This document shows positions 34,536 through 45,500 of a stretch of 64,000 bases of DNA, in pieces. This DNA comes from Dryas octopetala (Eukaryota > Streptophyta > Magnoliopsida > Rosales > Rosaceae). Every line of letters starts with the position of its first letter. Within the stretch, counting starts at the first letter, position 1. The translations under genes and the position numbers were made by a program. Location of the stretch: positions 7,889,825 through 7,953,824 of the forward strand of contig OY992836.1 of the NCBI GenBank assembly GCA_963921425.1, in the 5' to 3' direction. The notes under the pieces were generated by a model, which was not told where the DNA came from, did not search any database, and saw only the letters and a program-made list of their open reading frames with translations.

Positions 34536-35221
34536 TGGCTTTAGGGCGCCGTTTCATTCAGCCCAAAGGTATATTTCGTAGCCTAAACACAATTTTTTGT
34601 ATAAACCATGGTTGTTTATACGTTCGAGCTCCAATACCAAACTTTTACATCTCCAATTAACTTAATTTTTTGGAGGAATGATCTTTGAGTGGGAAACTAA
34701 TAAATGAACGGTTCGGATCGTTAAAAACACAATCGAGATATAAGGTTCTACATATAAATGAATGGATTTTGCACTTAAATAATAAAATTCTATTAACTGT
34801 TTCGTTCAAACCTTGTCGATTCAATAATTGTGAAGACCATAACGTGATTACAACAATCACAGTTGTTCATCATCTATGTTCATACTCAAAGATCATCCCT
34901 GCAAAAAATCGGTTCAATCAGAGTTCATCTAGCTGTTCCTCGCCCAAAGTCTCATTCCTTTTTTTTTTTTTTTGTACAATTATATGTATATTATTCATAC
35001 AATGCGATCGTGTTTCCAGGTACTGTTTATAACTTTTTATTGATAAAGTTGATCACAAATTAAGTTAATTAGTATGAAGCTGCACAACAAATAATTATAC
35101 TTGGACCCTACAAACATTTCAAAATTTAAAACGTGGCCTACCCCGAATTTACTTAGCTTTTTTTTGAGATACTGTTTATAACTTTTTATGAATAAATTAA
35201 GTTAATCACAAATTAATTAAG

Positions 35222-36390
35222 GGAAAAGATTTTGCATCCTATTCTGATGTAGTGAATTTTTTTTGCACATATCATTATATATTTGCCACATCAAAATAAT
35301 ATGATTATTGTTAAAAGACTATCTTACCTGACTCAAATTTAGTAGCTAAAATTACTATTTAATTAATATAAATATGTGATTATGTATTGTATTTTCTCTA
35401 TGATTCAAAGACATCTTCTTCAAAGACTAAGATCATCTCCACTACATTTTCTTCTACTTTTCTCTTCGATTATATCTGAATCATCCAACTTAATCTAACA
35501 ATTATTCTTTTAGAAGAATTAGAGAAACCTTCAACTAGTTTATTGAATGATTTTATTGGGAAACAATTTTTTCTTCATAACTCAATCTTGTTGACGTCTC
35601 CAAAGAATTTGACATCTACATATTTCACATCTGCTTCTTCCTTCTAATAGAAAAACAATTTATAAGCATCAAGAACAATGAATGATCCATGAAGACATAA
35701 CAAGTGGCCGGCTCTATTAATTGCTCCATTTTTTTTTCTTTTGAATGGGAAAGTAAAAGAAAATTGGATCATTAGGTGATTTAGTAGAAGAGATTGAATT
35801 AAAAACCTTCAATTTTATAGACCAATCAAATCCCACATCTATTTTCTCCATGATCGATTCTCCAATATTAACAATTTACTTTTGTGTCTTTTATCAAAAC
35901 ATCACCTCCGTTTGATTTCAATCTAATGACTGCAATTTACTCAGCTATACAGCTAGCCTATACTTCATTAAACTGAATTAGCAGTATCCCATGCTTTTCA
36001 GCTATACTTCATTAATTGTTTTTCTATTAGAAGGAAGAAGCAGATGAATTGATCACTTGTACAAAAGTGATACTTTTCAGCCATACTGCAAAAGTTTGAT
36101 GATTGTAACTTATGATTGATGTAGCCATGAGCCATAAGCCCCCATCTGAAGAAGATGAAGTATTAAAAAGTTTTTTTTTTTTTTTTTTAAGTTTATTTAT
36201 GGCCATTGGATCTAGTTTAATGAAGTTGGACAGCTGAAATTAGAAGTAGAAGATAGAATATCCAATTCCATTTAGGTTTTACAAAATTTTAAAAAAGATT
36301 AAAAGAGTCTTTATAGAAACTTATGTGGCCATGACATGTATTTAGCATACGATTAGGACACAAATTATTTAGGCACTCTAGCACTCCGGC
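35222..36390. repeat. Repeat family R1, copy 2
   Basis: Same orientation as 21510-22600, with similar length and landmark order (GATTATTGTTAAAAGACTAT, TTGCTCCATTTTTTTT, GTGATTTAGTAGAAGAGATT). It includes an extra stretch at about 35930-36120 with a short local inverted repeat of GAAGGAAGAAGCAGAT-type sequence. No coding region was seen. Confidence 0.65.
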
Positions 36391-37130
36391 CCCTTAAGTT
36401 AATTAGTACGAAGTTGCACAGCAAATCTTTAAAGCTGGACTCTACAAACATTTCACAGAAATTTAAAACATGGCCCCACCCCCGAATGTACTTAATTAGC
36501 ATTAAAAAGTCTAGTACGTACCCATTGCCCAGCCCAACTTGAAAAAGTTTTAACTTCTAGATGCCCATACCCATCACCTTTTAAGAGTTTATGACAAAGA
36601 ACTTATTAGCTAGTGTGAGTCTAATATACAAATAGTATAATGTTTGTGGTATTATCTGTAATTATTATTTTTTATGTAATTAAGTTTGTAAACCTTGTAT
36701 ATATACCACTTATGTGGTCACAAAAAGGTTAAATTTAAAGCTTGTAAAATAAAAAAGCTTGTATATTAAAGCTTGTATGCTTTAATAAGTGTGCAGCTTG
36801 CAAATCGCAAGAGAAGCAGGTGGGAGGGAGGGAGGGAGAGAGATTCTTAGTTATTTAGCACTATAGTTTCAAGTGTGAGTCTAATCCTAAATTCTTAATA
36901 AGCCCCCAAACATAAGACAAGGGACTATTGTCTCTTTTAATTGTTTAGTCATGTCATGTCCTATTTTCCACACGAAATAATCTAAGTGTTACTTTTCTTG
37001 TACACTAAGTACTTATTTCCTTGTGTACTAAGGTTTTGTATTCTTGTACTCAAAGAAATCTCTTGTAACACTCCTATATATATATATGAATAATATACAC
37101 ACGTACCCTCAATAATGCAGAACGGTTTGC
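36391..37130. other. Intergenic stretch, no gene seen
   Basis: AT-rich sequence with repeated AAAGCTTGTA phrases at about 36735-36780 and a GGGA run near 36825. No domain, RNA gene or TE terminus was recognised with confidence. Confidence 0.5.
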
Positions 37131-37950
37131 GGAGAAATTTATGCAACAGCTTGATTGTTGCAAATCCAAGAAATTCAGAAAATGATTTCTACTAGTCGGA
37201 GGGTTTGGCTCTAAAAGTGGCACTATTGCATATCAGATCAAAGTGAATCGCGAGACGAGTCAAACACATATATGGCTTAGCCATGATGTATGGGCTTTTT
37301 CAGCCTTCTGAGGTCGTTTAAGGCCTCAAATATGCGTTTTAAAGTTTCAGACATTTTATTTATTTTCGTTTATATTTTATTTGGATTTGTAATTACCTGT
37401 GGACCTTAATTATAAAGTTGTTTGCGCCCTAGGGTTTTGTTAGCGTATTTAAGCAATTTTACAATTGCTAAACGAGGATTATTTTCAAAATATTTTTAAT
37501 AAACCTTGAGGTTTTCTCTTATTTTTTTAGTGGATTTCAGGGTCCTTGTTCTTTTAGGTTTACGCTTGAAAACTTTGGTCGCTTGTACTGCATCACTCAA
37601 ACTTGAGGTTTTCAGTCACGTTCTTTAGCTTTTCATAGTATCAAAGCTTTAGTCTAACCGACAAAGATTCTTTTCTCAAAAGCCTGAACACTCTCAACAT
37701 GTCTTCCTCTTCTTCCTCAAGTGATTTTGTTCCTAGCCAACCCATACCCTCTGTCTCTCTTGGTTCTCAAATGGCTACGCTTGTTACATCAAATCCTGTC
37801 TAGCTCCATCAAACTTGGTCGCCATAACTATATTTTGTGGCACGCTGAGTGCTCAATTAATCAGCCGTATTATTAAAGTTAAGTAGGCCAGGGTCTTATT
37901 TCTTAGCTTCTCAATGCCATGTTATTAGCCGCCCTTGCTCTACCCTGCCA
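37130..37950 (+). mobile_element. Ty1/copia remnant A: LTR 3' part, PBS and gag start
   Basis: TAGTATCAAAGCTTT (37636-37650) resembles the plant copia primer-binding site TGGTATCAGAGC (initiator tRNA-Met). About 50 bp later an ATG (37699) opens a serine-rich frame, MSSSSSSSDF, then SLGSQMATLVTSNPV followed by a stop. This is the usual start of copia gag (family knowledge). The reading frame decays after about 35 residues and no integrase or reverse transcriptase follows, so it is a fragment. Confidence 0.65.
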
Positions 37951-38639
37951 AGAATTGAGTAACAACAAACCTGGGCCTGGCAACATGCATGGTAAAGTAC
38001 TAGAGTGCTATCTTTCTCATGGTGCTGTTGTTGGTCAGGTGTAGCCGCAGCTATATGTGTGAAGCCTGAAGTTTCAGCTACAGTCAAACCATGAATTTCA
38101 ATTTCTGTATATTAAATACACTTAAACAAATAAATAAGGATTATATTTGAAGGAACATGTACGAAATTTACTAAATTTTCTACTGTACTGTTTGACATGA
38201 ACAAGATTTGAAGGAGAAAAAAAAAAAGGACGGTAAAACCACTAAAAATGATTGAATAAGACAATGGACAAGTTTAAGAAGACTACATATATAGTGTCAC
38301 AATTGCAGTTACCAAATAAACTAGTACTATGGGAACAATAAAAAAAATAAAAAACTAGTACTACATATAGATAATAGCCCTTCAATTCATTGGTTTAACA
38401 AAATTATAACCTAACCTTAACAAAATGCATGTGTACCATATCGATCTGGAAGATATGTGCTATATATATATACTTAAGGGTCCATTAACATACAGGTATT
38501 AGCACCTAAATTTATTAACCAAAACCACCCAAAGCCCCTTTCTTTCTTTGCGGGCCAACTATCACAATTCTATTATTCCTTTGCGGACACCACATCCACT
38601 GGATAACAAAAATTAAAAATACCTGCCGTGTCCTCACCA

Positions 38640-39060
38640 GCTGCAACATGCCAAAACACTAATAAACTGAAACTGCAAGTCAGCAACTCCAATAACTGCA
38701 GTTTCAACTCTAATAAATTGCAGTTTCTGCAGTTTCAGTTCACTTACAGTTCCAGAAACTGCAGTTTCAGTTCACTTGCAGTTTCAGAAACTGCAGAAAG
38801 TTCACTTGTAATTCCAGAAACTGCAGTTTCAGTTCACTGTAAACTGCATAAACTGCAATTTCAGTTCACTGTAAACTGCATAAACTGCAATTTCAGAATC
38901 TGCAGAAAGTTCACTTGTAATTCCAGAAACTGCAGTTTCAGTTCACTGTAAACTGCATAAACTACAGTTTTTTATGCAGTTTCAGTTCACTTGCAGTTTC
39001 AGAAACTGCAGAAAACTGCAGTTCTAGAAACTGCAGAAAAATGCAAAAAAACTGCAATTT
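38640..39060 (+). repeat. CTGCAG-rich minisatellite
   Basis: Repeats of AACTGCAGTTTCAGTTCACT, GCAGTTTCAGAAACTGCAG and AAACTGCATAAACTGCA form a compound array of about 420 bp with no fixed period (roughly 30-60 bp). CTGCAG and GCAGTTT/AAACTGC pairs make it rich in short inverted repeats. The open frame at 38628-38951 (N/C/S-rich) is a by-product. Confidence 0.88.
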
Positions 39061-39584
39061 GACTTAAAATGGCATAAATGCATAAAGAGAGAAGATGAAC
39101 GTGAAGAGAGAAGAAAGAGAGACAAAAAGGAAATAAAATGGCAATTGACCAGATTTCAAAATAAGCCAGCTAGCTGCAACTTACCTTGTTATTAAAAAAA
39201 ACTAATTGGTGCACTAGAGAGTAAAAACAATAAGTAAAAAGTACCTTAGAGTAATTAATTCTATACTTAATTGGATGTGAAATATGGAAATTATTTTTTC
39301 TTAAAAAAAAAAAAGTAATTTTTCTACCCTATATGCAAAATATATACTATATATGAAGATATCGAAAAACTAGAAGGAAAAAATTCTGAAAAAAAAAAAT
39401 TATTTTTATTTTCTATAGGCACAATGGGTAAGTAAAATGGGTTAGTGAATGCAATGAGCTCATGATGTTTTTTCAATCCGGCTGAATCTTGACAAATTCA
39501 GTAGGTCGCTTTGGACCTCAGGACACGATTGTAATTTAAATGTTTCACTATGTTCTTTTTTGTCTCTTTCTCATGTGTTCAATG

Positions 39585-40645
39585 TAAGGGATAAAATTTC
39601 GGATTTCAAAAAAATTTCGATGAAAATTTTAAAGATTTTTAAATTTTGACAAAAATTAGACGAAAACGACGGAAATTGCTATCAAAATACGGAAATTTTG
39701 AATGAAACTTTACCATGTGTTTATATAACATATTATCTACAATATTGATAAAAAAAATATTGAAGAAACCAAATTAAATAGTAGGTTTTATGTGATATAA
39801 AATGAACATCATGCATGCTGGAGGCAAATACTGTTAAATAAAATTAGTATATTCTTTATACTTTATAATCTATACACTACCTATATACTCTATATACTAT
39901 AATACTCTTTATATTCTATAATCTATACAATAAACCCTATATAATCTATATTCTTTAGGATATATATATACTATAAGATATTAGGGTTTAGGCCTTCAGA
40001 GTATTTTTTTATTATTTTATATATAGAAATGTATTATGGTTAGAGTTTAAAAATAACTAAACAAAACCCTAAGCAAAACCCCAAACTTTTTTTTTTCTTT
40101 CCAATTGTATAAAGACCCCAAACCCCAAATCAACCCTAAACCCTTTTTTTTTCTTTTCTTTTCTTTATTTTTTTTTTCTTTTTTTCTTTTCTTTCTCTTC
40201 TTTTTTTTTTTTTCTTTTCTTTCATTTCCTTTTTCTTTTCTTTCCTTTATCTTTTCTTCCCGTGATTCTCTCATTCTTCCCTCTATTTTCTCTCTCTCCC
40301 AATCAGTCCCAGGTTCCCAGCCACTGTGTCGCATATAGGCATATATGATATATCATTTCTTTCTCTTCTCTCTCCTCCCTTTCCTGCGCCAATCTCTCTA
40401 TCCTTCCCCGATCTGATCTTCTCTATCCCCTATCTCTTCTCTCTTCTCTCCCTTCTCTCCTCCCTCCCAAATCACTCCGGTGGCTGGGTTTGTAAACGGC
40501 AGCAAGGAGAATGTAGAAGACAGAGATGGCTGGGTTCTTGAGCGAAATTTTGCGAAATTCGATAATTTCGGCAAAATACTACCAAAAAACTGATGAAGTA
40601 GTGTTAAAATTTTCATACCCTAAAAAAACGAAATTTAACTCCTTG
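39585..40645 (-). mobile_element. hAT-like element family H1, copy 1, perfect 8-bp TSD
   Basis: The ends are TAAGGGATAAAATTTCGG on the left and ACGAAATTTAACTCCTTG on the right, matching in reverse the termini of the copy at 50045-51484. The flanks GTTCAATG (39577-39584) and GTTCAATG (40646-40653) are identical, an 8-bp duplication typical of hAT elements. The interior includes a long pyrimidine tract (40085-40260). No transposase frame is intact. Confidence 0.87.
40085..40310 (+). repeat. Polypyrimidine tract
   Basis: About 200 bp of (T)n(C)n sequence such as TTTTCTTTTCTTTCTC. It lies within the hAT-like element at 39585-40645. The K/E/R-rich frame on the opposite strand is an artefact of it. 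Confidence 0.85.
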
Positions 40646-40765
40646 GTTCAATGGCCTAGTTTTTGAAAGTGGACCACAAGTTATAGTTTGGACAAATATA
40701 TATCTAGCAGTCGAAACCATTAACTAAAGGAACTTGCCATAGAAAGCAGTGGCTATATATAAAGA

Positions 40766-41085
40766 CTAAAATTTCGATTTTAAAGAAATTTTCGATGGAA
40801 ATTTCGATTTCGACAAAATTAGACAAAAACGACGAAAATTACTATCAAAATACATAAATTTTGAATGAATTTTGACCATATGTTTATTTAACATATTATC
40901 TATTATATTGATAAAAAACATTGAAGAAACCAAATTATATAGTAGGTTTCATGTGATATAAGGTGAATATAATGCGCGCTGGAGGCAAATACTGTTAAAA
41001 AATTGGGTCACTAATTAATAATTATATAAATAAAACCTCAAATTTATTTATATTACAATATTAAATCATGAATTAAATAAATATT
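40766..41085 (-). mobile_element. hAT-like element family H1, truncated end
   Basis: It matches the right-end part of the 50045-51484 element in reverse: GGCAAATACTGTTA, ATTGAAGAAACCAAATTATA and ATATAATGCGCGCTGGAGG. It begins 120 bp after copy 1 ends, in the same orientation, and stops where the copia remnant B sequence begins. Only one end is present. Confidence 0.75.
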
Positions 41086-41089
41086 AAAT

Positions 41090-42560
41090 CATGAAGAAAT
41101 TCCTAGTCCTATACTAATTAGGGTCAATTTATATAATTATTTCTTTATTCCTATAATTAATTTTGTTAATGATCATGTATAATGGGCTTGTAATTAGGGT
41201 TGTCTTGTTAATCAAACTATATGTATAAGGTCCTAGGGCTTTAAGCCCACACTTGTATCTATATATATATTGTGTCTATATATATATGAAGTGCAGTATA
41301 CCTTGTGTCTTTGATCATTCTTGACTTCTTCAAAGCAGCAGAACTTGTCCTAAATCTAGCCTAGAGCTTGTGAGTGATTAAATACAAATTAATACAATTG
41401 TTTTGACAAGGAACCTAGCCAATATAACAAATCCTAGAAACTAACACACTTGTATCTATATATATATTGTTTTTGATTAATCAAAGATTATTCAATTCCC
41501 CTAAACTCACATAGTATCAGAGTCCTTAGGGCATCATTGATATTTTTCTTACGCCTCCCTCTTTCTTCTCTTTATCTTAACCCTACCAACACCATGTCTT
41601 CTATTGAATCAACTCCTACGATGGCTCCCTCCTCTCTTCTCGGACCAAGTGTGCCACATTTCTTTCATTTGACTGATTCCAACTACCTACTTTGGTAGTG
41701 TCAGATCAAACCCTTCCTGGTAAGGCATCATCTTTGGAAATATGTAGACGGTTCATGTGGCACTCCTTCTTCCACCCTTCCTTCTTTTTTTTGTGGATAA
41801 TGCATCAATTCCCAATCCAACTTATCTTTCTTCGTACCAAAAGGATCAGCCGGTACGGAGATAAATCACCTCTACGCTATCTGAGTCTATTCTTACTCTT
41901 ACCGTTGGACTTTCTTCCTCCAAAGCTATATGGGACTATCTAAATCAACACTTTGCACAGCAATCCGCCGCCAATTCTGCTACTCTGCGATTTCAACTTA
42001 TATATAGGCATGACGTAGGGTTCCAAAACCATTTTTGAGTATCTCATTAGGGGTGCTTGCTGCTATTAACCAACCGATCTCTAATACCGATCTTTTTACT
42101 ACCGTTCTTCATGGTTTGGTATCCGAATACAGCATAATGGTCACTGACATACTCAACTTTCCCCACTTCCGTCGTTTCTGGATCTTCAGTCTCGTCTTCT
42201 CTCATTTGAGTCTTAACTCTCTCATTCCTCGGATATGGCTGCATCTTATACTGCACTCTTCACGACCCATAATTCTTCTGGCGGTACTGTCTATGCTAAT
42301 CTTTCAACTAATCAGCAACAAGCCCAATATCAATATCATGCCTTAACAATCCTGAGGTTGTGATGCTATGGGTGGTGGATCGCACAGTCATGGAGGCAGT
42401 CAGCGTGGGTCTTCGATTTCTCGCAACCATGGTGGAGGTTATGGGATCTGGCAGCAACTATCTCAGCCTTATTTCATGCCTCTGAGTGCCCCTATGCCTT
42501 TATGGTGTCTTTCTTCCTTTCCTGGGCGCTGGTCGTTGTTCTTGGACTGTTCCTTAGGGC
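41090..42560 (+). mobile_element. Ty1/copia remnant B: LTR, PBS and broken gag
   Basis: LTR-like AT-rich sequence is followed by ATAGTATCAGAG (41511-41522), which resembles the copia primer-binding site. An ATG (41594) then opens a gag-like frame containing LTDSNYLLW, QIKPFLVRHHLWKYVDGS and, in other frames further on, NTDLFTTVLHGL. These match the start of copia GAG/UBN2-type polyproteins. Stops and frameshifts occur within 100 bp, and there is no protease, integrase or RT. The satellite array begins directly downstream. Confidence 0.8.
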
Positions 42561-45500
42561 ATCTCTAGTCGTTCCTTAGGGCATCCCAAGTCGTTGGTTG
42601 AAACTTTCAATACATAAATCGAAGGATTTTAAATGTTTATACTCTTGATGCATTTCAAATCATACCCAGTGACATTCCAAGTCATGTTTTGGCGCTTCTA
42701 AAGTCATACCTTAGAGTTTTTCAAGTCGTTCCTTAGAACATCCCAAGTCAATCGTTAAAAATTTCAGTTCATAACTCGAGGGATTTTAAATGTTCATACC
42801 CATGGTGCATTTCAAATTGTACCGAGTGACATTCCAATTCATGTTTTGACGTTTCTATAGTCATACCATATAGTTTCTCAAGTCAATCCTTATGGCATCC
42901 CAAGTCGTTCCTTGAGAATTTCACTTCGTATCTCGAGGTATTTTAAATATTTATACCCTTCGTGAATTTCAAATTGTACCTAGTGACATTCCAAGTAATG
43001 TTTTGACACTTTCCAAGTTATATCCTAGAGTTTCTCAAGTCGTTCCTTAAGGCATCTTCAATCGTTCCTTAGGGCATCCCAACTCGTTGGTTGAAACTTT
43101 CAATTCATAAATCAAGGGATTTTAAATGTTTATACCTTTGATGCATATCAAATCATACCCAGTGACATTCCAAGTCATATTTTGGCGCTTCTAAAATCAT
43201 ACCTTAGAGTTTTTCAAGTCGTTCCTTAGGACATCCCAAGTCAATTGTTAAAAATTTCAGTTCATAACTCGAGGGATTTTAAATGTTCATACCCATGGTG
43301 CATTTCAAATTTTACCGAGTGACATTCCAATTCATGTTTTGACGTTTCTATAGTCATACCCTATAGTTTCTCAAGTCATTCCTTATGGCATCCTAAGTCA
43401 TTCCTTGAGAATTTCAGTTCGTATCTCGAGGTATTTTAAATATTTATACCCTTGGTGAATTTCAAATTGTACCTAGTGACATTCCAAGTAATGTTTTGAC
43501 ACTTTCCAAGTCATATCCTAGAGTTTCTCAAGTCGTTCCTTAAGGCATCCTCAATCGTTCCTTAGGGCATCCTAACTCGTTGGTTGAAACTTTCAATTCA
43601 TAAATCGAGGGATTTTAAATGCTTGTACCCTTGATGCATATCAAATCATACCCAGTGACATTCCAAGTCATATTTTGGCGCTTCTAAAATCATACCTTAG
43701 AGTTTTTCAAGTCGTTCCTTAGGACATCACAAGTCAATCGTTAAAAATTTCAGTTCATAATTCGAGGGATTTTAAATGTTCATACCCATGATGCATTTCA
43801 AATTGTACCGAGTGACATTCCAATTTATGTTTTGACGTTTCTATAGTCATACCCTATAGCTTCTCAAGTCATTCATTATGGCATCCTAAGTCATTCCTTG
43901 AGAATTTCAGTTCGTATCTCGAGGTATTTTAAATATTTATACCCTTGGTGAATTTCAAATTGTACCTAGTGACATTCTAAGTAATGTTTTGACACTTTCC
44001 AAGTTATATCCTATAGTTTCTCAAGTCGTTCCTTAAGGCATCTTCAATCGTTCCTTAGGGCGCGCATCCCAAGTCGTTGGTTGAAACTTTCAATTCATAA
44101 ATCGAGGGATTTTGAATGTTTATACCCTTGATGCATTTCAAATCATACCCAGTGACATTCCAAGTCATGTTTTGGCACTTCTAAAATCATACCTTAGAGT
44201 TTTTCAAGTCGTTCCTTAGGACATCCCAAGTCAATTGTTAAAAATTTCAGTTCATAACTCGAGGGATTTTAAATATTCATACCCATGGTGCATTTCAAAT
44301 TGTACCGAGTGACATTCCAATTCATATTTTGACGTTTCTATAGTCATACCATATAGTTTCTCAAGTCATTCCTTATGGCATCCCAAGTCGTTCCTTGAGA
44401 ATTTTAGTTTGTATCTCGAGGTATTTTAAATATTTATAACATTGGTGAATTTCAAATTGTACCTAGTGACATTCCAAGTAATGTTTTGACACTTTCCAAA
44501 TCATATCCTAGAATTTTTCAAGTCATTCCTTAAGGCATCTTCAATCGTTCCTTAGGGCATCCCAAGTCGTTCGTTGAAAGTTTCAGTTCGTAAGTCGAAG
44601 GATTTTAAATGTTTATATTCATGGTTCATTTCAAATTGTACATAGTGACATTCTAAGTCATGTTTTGACGCTACCAAAGTCATACCTTAGAGTTTTTCAA
44701 ATCATTCCTTAAGGCATCTCAAGTCATTCCTTAGGGCATCTCAAGTCATTCCTTGAAAAGTACAGTTCGTAACTCGAGGGATTTTAAATATTTATACCCT
44801 TGATGCATTTAAAATTGTACCCAGTAATATTCCAATTCGTGTTTTAGCGCTTCCAAAGTCATACCTTAAAATTTTTCATATCGTTTCTTAAGGCATCTTC
44901 AGTCGTTTCTTAAGGCATCTCAAGTCGTTCGTTGAAAATTTCAGTTTATAACTCGAGTAATTTTAAATGTTTATACCCATGGTGCATTTCAAATTCTACC
45001 TAGTGACATCCCAAGTCATGTATTGACGCTTCCAAAGTTATACCTTAAAATTTCTCAAGTTGTTCCATAGGGCATCTACAGTCAATCTTTAGGGCATCCC
45101 AAGTCGTTCGTTGAAAATTTTAGTTCGTAACTCGACGAAATTTTAAATGTTTATACTCTTGGTGCATTTTCAAATTATACTTAGTAACATCTCAACTCAT
45201 TTTTGGACGCTTCCAAAGTCATATCTTAGAGTTTCTCAAGTCGTTCTTAAGGGCATCTTCAGTCGTTCCTTAGGCATTCTAAGTTATTCGTTAAAAATTT
45301 CAGTTTATAACTCGAGGGATTTGAAATGTATGTACCTTTAATGCATTTCAAATTATACCCAATAACATTTCAAGTCATGTTTCGACGCGCGCTTCCAAAG
45401 TCATACCTTAGAGTTTTTCAAGTCGTTCCTTAGGGTATCCCAAGTCGTTCGTTGAATATTTTAGTTCGTAACTCGAGGAATTTTAAATATTTATACCATT

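Larger units (their letters stand above)
26495..34975 (-). mobile_element. Degenerate CACTA (En/Spm-type) transposon
   Basis: The left end is CACTACAAGAAAAAAGAG preceded by TTA (26492-26494), a canonical CACTA terminus. Subterminal regions are packed with TTTGGGCGACGAA/TTCGTCGCCCAAA motifs in both orientations (26510-27090 and 34415-34535), with a last CCTCGCCCAAAGTC at about 34938. The right terminus should read like TTTCTTGTAGTG but is only TTTTTTTTGTACAA near 34975, so that end is decayed or my boundary is off. Internally there are Tnp2-type and second-protein coding regions, both on the minus strand and both interrupted. The element is about 8.5 kb and looks unable to mobilise itself. Confidence 0.9.

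Noticed and set aside
40047..40338. Lys/Glu-rich (minus) and Phe/Ser-rich (plus) open frames
   Set aside because: Both are explained by the polypyrimidine tract inside a hAT-like element.
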